Source: Phoronis australis (lineage: Eukaryota > Phoronida > Phoronidae). Taken from it: a stretch of 64,000 nucleotides of DNA. The notes under the pieces are model-generated. The model made no database searches and had not been told where the DNA came from. It saw only the letters and a list, made by a program, of their open reading frames with translations. How positions within the stretch are numbered: the first letter of the stretch is position 1; every line of letters starts with the position of its first letter. Shown piece by piece: positions 54,101-64,000 of this stretch. The DNA lies in NCBI GenBank assembly GCA_002633005.1, contig NMRA01000533.1, positions 234,494-298,493 on the forward strand, in the 5' to 3' direction. A program made the position numbers and the translations under genes.

Positions 54101-54920
54101 TCCACAGTTGTGCTGTCAATTCTCTCAAGGCGTAGGTCGCATTTAGCAGACGTAGTAAGGAGTTTTCAAATTTTGCTCCAAAATTTGTGGGTTTTCAGGG
54201 GTTACAGGGAATTGTTTTTGTTGCCGAGAACTTAATGAGAAAGTAGTTTTTAATATTTGTTAACAGGTCAATACCGGGTTTGTTTTCCTTTTAAGTACTA
54301 AATATTATATATGTTAATCCTACACTACTACAGATGGTGGTTGGGTGATTTGACATTATGAGGCGACTGCACTTGCTCTAGTCGTGAAAGACGGGAAATC
54401 ACTTTGTGCAAGATTTTCTTAAGTCTTTGGCCAAGTACGGTGGTTATTGTCTCAAGTTTTGTTCACCCAGTGGAACAGAGGTGTGGAACATCCTGTACCA
54501 GGTTTTCAAGGGCCAAAACCAGCAAGAACTGCCCATGTGGGGAGTGCTCTGAGTAAACTAGACGTAGTCACATATCATACATATTCCAGATTTTTCTTCG
54601 CTTCAGGTAAAGTCCTGGTCCACTGCATGCAAGGATACAGTCGTTCGCCAGCTATAGTCCTCGCCTACCTGGTTGCCGTCCGTGGAATACATCTGTTGCA
54701 GGCTATTGAGATAATTAGGCGTCGACGCCCAATTCTGCCCAACCCGGGCTTTGTCCGACGACTGGTCACCCTGCACAATCAATTGGCAATGAGCGGCTTT
54801 GTGACTCGAGTCGACGTAAGAACTTTGGGTTTGGACACTCTTCCGAGCTGTTACCGGAAACGGCATCCACGTCAGACAGGAGCGGCGTTTTCACGAAATA
54901 AGGAGGCATCGGTTAGTTAG
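51070..54920 (+). CDS. Dual-specificity phosphatase, DUSP3/VHR-like (three exons)
   Basis: Exons 51070-51203, 53286-53512 and 54607-54920 join in frame to 675 nt (224 residues). Donors are GTGAGA and GTGAGA; acceptors are TTTCAG and CGCTTCAG; the junctions recreate W45 and G121. The first exon has the family's N-terminal helix and EVFPRIVLG. The second has GVTHVLNVSQG and YLGVTVVDADNFDIS, where D96 aligns with the general acid. The third has the signature VHCMQGYSRSP with C127 and R133, then PNPGFVRRLVTLHNQLA. All catalytic residues are present, so it should dephosphorylate phosphotyrosine and phosphothreonine. The short form without a MAPK-docking domain and the GYSRSP loop are those of VHR. 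A basic tail of about 35 residues is longer than in VHR. The gene symbol is not assigned because orthology among DUSP3, 13 and 26 was not tested. Confidence 0.9.
51318..51351 (+). repeat. GGT-rich microsatellite
   Basis: GTGGTGG repeats in the first intron of the phosphatase gene. Confidence 0.8.
52570..52624 (-). CDS. Candidate signal-peptide exon of the D8C gene
   Basis: The minus strand reads MAFSVLLLWLLVCVLVHN, a short N-region followed by a strong hydrophobic core, then G|GTTTAT, a donor in phase 1, which is what the PAN exon at 46984 needs. The open frame continues for 108 codons if the donor is ignored, with a plausible cleavage site near NGLC. It lies inside the first intron of the phosphatase gene on the other strand and would require an intron of 5.6 kb. 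The donor is weak. It could equally be chance. Confidence 0.3.
54080..54250. repeat. Dispersed repeat, inverted copy of 41520-41720
   Basis: TTTTCAAATTTTGCTCCAAA and GGGTTACAGGG are in the second intron of the phosphatase gene. Next to it (54400-54460) is a short piece related to the repeat at 31238-31560. Confidence 0.5.
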
Positions 54921-57900
54921 GGATTGACAAACAGTGCTGCAAAAGTTACAATAGTGGTCAGGCGAAACTGACTTTTTCTAGAGCGAATAGGAATGGGAAT
55001 GATAACGAAAAATGAATTATTCATTTATCACGTAGATTGTACCCCCAGTCGTACCTTATTCTAAATTTTTACGACCCATTGCCTACGGTCGAAGAGTCAG
55101 AACACCGGTTTACGGTTGTTGGGTCCTTTAGTTTTTACAGTCGTACAGCGTCGCATTCGACATCACGAGCCTACGACAGCTACGACCTCTTGTGAAACAG
55201 GCTTCAACTGGCTTTTTTAACGATTGAATATTAATCCTGAAAATCAAAAGTTGAAATTTTATTAAACAATTCTTTAGTCCTCATCGGATGTACCGAAACA
55301 CGAAAAAAAATGTGTACACGGGGAATGTCGTATTTTCTAATATTGTAACTAGGCCTAATTTTATGAATTATAGTCCCACTACTGGGCCCATGGTAAACCG
55401 TGGTGCTTATGTCGCAAAATTGCCCAGTGAAGGTTTATATTTTTAGAATTTACTCTTATTTAAATAGACGCAAATTGTAAGTCAATGCAAAACACTGAGA
55501 CGGAAATTATAATCATCACTTTACATTCTTTGTCTATTTCACAATTTGAGAGGAGGGCGCTGCCGGCGTTACTTTCTGTCGGAAGGTTTAATGTCGCTTG
55601 AGACTTAAAGTTTGGTCGTGAAAAAGTTTTTATTTTCCGAATGAGTGTTATGATGACAAATATTGATAAGCTATTCTCGTATTGTAACCGCTTGAGTGGA
55701 CGCTCCCACCGAAACATGCCACAAACTGAAACACTTCGTTGCTTTTCATTTCCATGATAAAACTTCAGAGGTCAGTTTCGTGAAGCGACTTTGAAGGCTT
55801 AAAAGACTGGTGACAGAAATGTGCTCTTGCGCTCCCCACACTGCAGTCGCGACATGTGAAGTTCAGCCAAGTTATTATCGTGCATCACGGTCTAGAAATT
55901 CTCAGTAACTAGGTTATGTGTATATTTTTGTTCAGAGACTACAGTTTTTGCTCGTGAGGTTTGATTATTCATCAAAAATAGTTGCGTGGTGCGTAAAAGA
56001 CAACATTTCTGACTGTCCGAGTCACTTTTCATGAAAGAGACCTGTTTATACTCAGCGACAGCAAGGGTTCCGCATCGTCCAAACCCATGTCGACATTATC
56101 CAGATTAGGATCTCCGCCAACGCTAACATATTTGTCTTTCGTTTGTGCTCTTCTGTAAGACTACTTCCTTTGTAAGTGCTACATATAAGTGTAGAGACTA
56201 TCCCCACTGTGGGCTCTCCCACACTGTCTACCTACAAAAGCTGTATCTGCATACACCCGCTGCTTCTATGGAGGCAGGTTTGCATCGACTCCCAGTGCAC
56301 TAGGCACCGACCAGTTTGCGTTTTAGCACACACTCGATAGAGCAATCGAGACTTTTCCACCCACGTATTCCCGATATCACTGTTCCTGTTGCCATATCTG
56401 AGAACTGACGTCTCGAAACAAAAACTTCCACCGAAGGTAATTTAAAGTAGGAACATTTTCTTTCGCGGATCGCGATCCGGTTTTAAGCCAGACTTATCGG
56501 TACTGCTGCTTCGCTCACATTTCTAAAACGTCCCAGAATTAAGATTTGGCGTTATTCACTGGAATGGCCTGTGTCAAGATTTAAGCTCCTCGCGGTCTGT
56601 TGGGGATTGCTCATTAAGCCCTTTTCTCAGTTGAACGCATTTCACTTCTGATATTGGGTCGACTCTATGGTTAGAGGGCGCTTTGTTCGTGAACAAAACC
56701 AAAAAGGGGAATTTGTACAAATATTCCAGTGAGTTAAAGGATGGCATTGGGTTTCTACCAGGTGTGAGCTTTCCTTTCAGACCACAAAAGGGTGGGAGAG
56801 ATCCCCAGTACTAACCACGTAGTCAGGGTCACGAAAGGAATCCCATCTCAAGCATTAAAATTTGAGGTATGATGAAAAAATAAATTTTGTGAATGAATCT
56901 TTTATTATGAATAGCACCAATAGGAACTATCCGAGAGTAGCCAAATTGCGCTCGTGTTTGTGGCGCCCTCTTTCGTTTTGATGGCCATTGTTGTCTTTCA
57001 GTAAGGTGTTATTTGCACAATAAACAACTGTTTCCTTTGAGTAGCAGATAGTTAGATTTCTCCAACCTACTGGTGATGTATAAGGAAGAGAACTCTAGTA
57101 AGTTCATGACAGAAGGTTGATTTTAAAACCATCAACGTTGGGAACATGTTGACCAACGACAGCAAACTTTTAGGGACTTTCAGAAAATAAAAAATATGCA
57201 CATTACGATATTTTATTAAAACTTGAGTTTTCAACGTTAAGGTATACTTGATTCTTGACTAGCTTTAACATAAGGTATAGCTTGGTATGGTGCACAGTTC
57301 CATATTCTCAATTAAAACTTTCAATTTAAATAAGCCTTCATCTCGAAGTCAACATGCAGCCTACAGCCACTCATTCACCAGTAGTCAGAATTGTTCTTGA
57401 AAGTTTCTGCAACTTCTTCAAGACAACTCACTGCTGCCAACAATTAACAACTGTAAAATAAACAAGACTTGTTCTTTATCCCAGCGCCGCCACCAACATT
57501 TAACGCGAGTTCTTTGGTGTGCTTGATACGCTACGGCGCCGCTCTGAGCTTGTGGAAGAGTCTCGTCGTTTTGATGTGTTGCGGCCATTTGGGGTACGTG
57601 ACCTCGTCCTCCTCCTCCTGTGGTCAGAATATAGTACATTTAGCAAGAGTCATATACAATAATGCCCTGTCTCGAGTTAATCTTAAGAATGTTAGCAATG
57701 ACAAGTTTAAGATATACCTTAATACAGACAAATTAGCAAGAACGTAGACTAAGACCAGAAAAAGCATAGTTGGGTCTGGTCTGTACCCTGACTCATTTTG
57801 AGATCTGTGCTAACCAAATAACAAGACATCCATCAGCATCAATTTTAACGGAAAAGTTTTTTCTTGAAAAAATCCACAAAGGAAGGTAAGGAAGGCTTTA

Positions 57901-59438
57901 AATGACATGATTTGCAAAGCAATGAGTGAAAAATCCCACATCATTTTTGCTCTGTGGTGACTTCTCTTTTTTGTAATAGTGAGCACTAAAAATACTGCAC
58001 AACCAACTGGACTTTCAACTAAATCATGCCTGAATCAGCCATTCTTTTTGGCCAAACCCAACAGTATCAAGCAGCTATACCTGCACTGGGTAACATCTAT
58101 ACAATTGATTGTCTAACTGTTCTAATAGGTGGCGCCAGCTGAGAATAAAAAGAACAACATAATCAACAATGAGCTGTAATTATACACTTTAAAGGAAAAT
58201 GTGGAATTCTGGAAGGCATTTTGGTCACATTGACATGTTTTAATAATTATTAAAGTATTTTGAACTTTTCCAGTCAATTCCCATAAAACTGAAACTAATA
58301 ACCAGACATTAAATTAACTTGTGGATAAATTCAAAGCCAGCTACCACCATGCCTTGCAACTTGAGCACAAACTGAAAGATTCCATGAGCAATTTTGCTTG
58401 CACTCGGCCATTAAGAAGAGTAGTTACTGTTTGCAATCAATCATCATCAATAGGAAATTTGGTCGAGCTCAGCCACCATGGGGAATTCTGGGTCACTTTG
58501 CATACTATTGGCGTGTATTGTACCTCCCAGTAAAACCAGTGAGATCATGTGCTTTGCTTGGAGACATCTTACAAAGTCTTGCATGATCTTTAAGTCTCAA
58601 AAAAACTAGCCACAGGTTTGCCCAGGTTAGCACAAACTGTGCTGCATTCCGTAGACGCAAGATATTTGCGAAAAGCAAGATTGTGCAAATTGTCATGAGA
58701 GATCAATAAGCATTACAAACGAAGCATGTGAAAACACTACCTTTATTCAACAATGTCTAACGAGTCTATGACACGTGCCCCTGATGAAGTCTTCTTGCAT
58801 TGCGTGACATCACAAAATGAACACACTGCTAGTTGAAAGCTTCATGAAACCATCACTTGCATGATAAAAGTATTATCAGCTTTGATCATTCATTAGGTTC
58901 ACACGTCTCAGTGGAACCTCTTGTACCCAGAGTAGACAATCTCCCTCCTTCACAGTATGCTCCGGCATTCTCACAAATAACCTCCCTTTCTCATTCATGC
59001 AATTACTTTCTCTTGTACCACAATTCAGTTCTTACTAACTTGATTCTTTTTTCATGAACAGCATTCAGTTTCTCATGAATGACGTTCATTTCTACCGAAC
59101 GATTGTCATTCCATGAGACTTCTCTGATTTCAGGTTGACTAACTACACAAAGATGCATAAACTTTGGAAGACATACATTTGTACAAAATATACTCCAGCA
59201 AATTCTTAATGAGAATGGCGTGCAGGCCGCGAGGTAAACGAATTGTCTACCCCGGTATCCCTTCTTAAGTACACAAGTGCCACCCAACGGTTTCTTCACT
59301 CTAAGGTGCAGACTAGCTCTTCAATTTGTTCCAACAGGTGGCACAGCAAGTATACTACCAACAATCTATACTCATTAGTTAAAAACAGTAACTTGAATAA
59401 ACCAGACTGAGATATTTTCGGTCCAGTGAAATCTGAGA
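54921..59438. other. Intergenic between phosphatase and JMJD6
   Basis: No gene is supported in 4.5 kb. The 3'UTR of the phosphatase must start here; no clear end was found. The minus ORF at 57418-57639 contains MAATHQNDETLPQAQ and KCWWRRWDKEQ but has no domain or splice context. Both genes flanking this stretch point into it (convergent 3' ends). Confidence 0.4.
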
Positions 59439-62826
<3,388 letters not shown>

Positions 62827-62837
62827 TTATTGATGAT

Positions 62838-62934
62838 AGTCTGACATAACATGCTCGTTATTAGAACCAGTTTTCTCCACTGATTAACGAGCATCAAACT
62901 GGTTTTTCACAATGCGGGCACGTCATGTCAGACT
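62838..62934. mobile_element. Tiny palindromic MITE-like element
   Basis: AGTCTGACATAACATGCTCG (62838-62857) and the inverse of 62915-62934 match at 17 of 20 positions. A second inner stem TGCTCGTTA/TAACGAGCA lies within. About 97 bp, no coding content. Confidence 0.5.
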
Positions 62935-63360
62935 TCTGTCCCATTGTTTATACAGGACGCTGGACCGACCAGGAATATTTGAAAATACACACAAGGTGCA
63001 GCTTTGGAAATCGGCATACTTTTACCTTTCTAGAACCCCAAACACAAGCACAGGGAGAGGGTGTCAACAAAAGGATACGGTGCCAGGGACATGGAACGAG
63101 GACAAGACAAGAACACACAAGAGTTGCAGTAGCACATCTGCACATCTGATCGTGAATCTCGTAAAGTTTTTACTCTGGGCCCCCAAACTCGCAGGCACTG
63201 TTCATGTTGGGAAACCCTTCAAACAGGGGAAAATTTTTCTTGTCGCTCCAAAAGTAGACTCATGGCACTATTTCAATGAAAACTTGTTCAAATAAATGCC
63301 AGGGGTGTACTTTTGAAAAGAATGTTTGCAGTATCAGTTGCTAAGCAACTTGAATTACAG
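62935..63360. other. JMJD6 intron, no exon seen
   Basis: Searched on the minus strand for the exon preceding 62725. No segment with the expected JMJD6 N-terminal motifs was found before the LINE begins. Confidence 0.4.
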
Positions 63361-64000
63361 GTCTTCCGGTTCCGGTCTCGGCCTATGACGGCGCTCTAAT
63401 TGGTCTTCCTGGGAATTTTGTCAATATTTTTGAAAACTATGCCGGGTAAGAATCAACGAAAAGCACTTCGTTCTCAAAGCGCAATACAAGAAGAAACGAA
63501 TGCGGACGAAAGCGCTTCAACAAGTAAAACCTCTGGAAATGTTGCTATCGCCAGTGACTGTGAGGCCGACATGACAGTTTCCACGCCGGTAGAACTGAGC
63601 TCAGGCTCTGAGGGAACGGTAACTTTGTCCGAATTGAAGTTGCTAATTATTGAGTCAACTTCCCGTTTGGAAGCAGTGTTCTCCGATAGATTTTCTAAGG
63701 TTGAGGACAGAATGTTGGATTTAGAAACATCGCAAGAATTTATTTCTAACAGACTAGACGCAGTGGAAAATAAAATTCAAGAGGCAAACCTCCGTAGGCT
63801 TGACTATGTTGACATTCTGCAAAAGCGTTTAGCTTATGATGAATGGAGGTCTAGGAGATATAATCTCTTGTTCTACAGTATAAATGAACCCATTCGTGAC
63901 ACAACCAGTGAAAATGTTGAGCAAGTAGTCAAAGGCTTCATAGAAAAAAAACTTCTACTTCAGCACAGTTATGTGAACTCGCTCATGTTTTCTAACTGCC
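63361..64000 (+). mobile_element. LINE (Tx1/L1-like), 5' end running off the window
   Basis: The 5' end at about 63361 (TCTTCCGGTTCCGGTCTCGG) matches the inverse of the end at 10741. This seems to be a full-length 5' end. The element lies on the strand opposite to JMJD6, probably in one of its introns. Confidence 0.85.
63439..64000 (+). CDS. LINE ORF1 protein, partial at window edge
   Basis: The ATG at 63439 opens 187 uninterrupted codons to the window edge. MPGKNQRKALRSQ is followed by an acidic Ser/Thr-rich region, TLSELKLLIIESTSRLEAVF, a coiled coil (RFSKVEDRMLDLE, NRLDAVENKIQEANL) and the RRM-like WRSRRYNLLFYSINEP. It is the same ORF as the minus-strand copy at 10665, with scattered substitutions and one in-frame length difference near TTSENVEQ. 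ORF1 of this type packages the element's RNA for retrotransposition. Having no break so far, it could belong to an active or recently active copy. Confidence 0.85.
   Translation, partial: MPGKNQRKALRSQSAIQEETNADESASTSKTSGNVAIASDCEADMTVSTPVELSSGSEGTVTLSELKLLIIESTSRLEAVFSDRFSKVEDRMLDLETSQEFISNRLDAVENKIQEANLRRLDYVDILQKRLAYDEWRSRRYNLLFYSINEPIRDTTSENVEQVVKGFIEKKLLLQHSYVNSLMFSNC

Noticed and set aside
57418..57639. Minus-strand ORF with MAATHQNDETLPQAQ as a gene start
   Set aside because: No domain, no donor in a useful place and no following exon; the evidence is too thin.

Overview
The window is metazoan nuclear DNA: spliced genes with GT-AG introns, a eukaryotic initiator tRNA, Tx1/L1-type LINEs, MITEs and a Helitron-like element. 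The domain content (arrays of the uromodulin-type eight-cysteine D8C domain, a PAN/apple domain, and a decayed multicopy gene that I know from marine invertebrates) suggests a marine invertebrate such as a cephalochordate or hemichordate. I cannot fix the species. It is a draft assembly: nine single-N joins lie in the first 17 kb and one run of 392 Ns starts at 39725.

0-21 kb is mostly repeats. It holds a decayed multicopy gene (about 170-1790), pieces of Tx1/L1-like LINEs on both strands (3.5-4.1, 7.2-8.3, 10.0-10.7, 13.9-14.5 and 16.1-18.8 kb), a MITE with 61-bp inverted ends, and one well-formed orphan exon (14993-15138, minus). Several LINE fragments stop exactly at single Ns and carry duplicated flanks, so the order in this part is doubtful.

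21.1-24.6 kb (minus) is an intact single-exon ORF of 1154 residues. It has one N-terminal membrane segment, many helical repeats, and two domains resembling the dynein stalk tip (microtubule-binding domain), one internal and one C-terminal.

25.2-47.0 kb (minus) is a large gene read here by exon phase and splice sites: a PAN/apple exon, five complete D8C modules and a transmembrane exon. All internal exons are phase 1-1, and 16 exons join in one open frame. Modules 1-4 each use three exons; module 5 uses two because its first two are fused. One exon has a GC donor. A possible signal-peptide exon lies at 52570-52624, antisense inside an intron of the next gene. An initiator tRNA-Met gene sits in one intron on the opposite strand, and the introns carry a Helitron-like element, foldbacks, a THAP pseudogene and tandem repeats.

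51.1-54.9 kb (plus) is a complete three-exon dual-specificity phosphatase of the DUSP3/VHR type (224 residues). 59.4-62.7 kb (minus) holds the last four coding exons of JMJD6; its 5' exons lie outside the window, beyond a LINE whose 5' end and ORF1 fill 63.36-64.0 kb.
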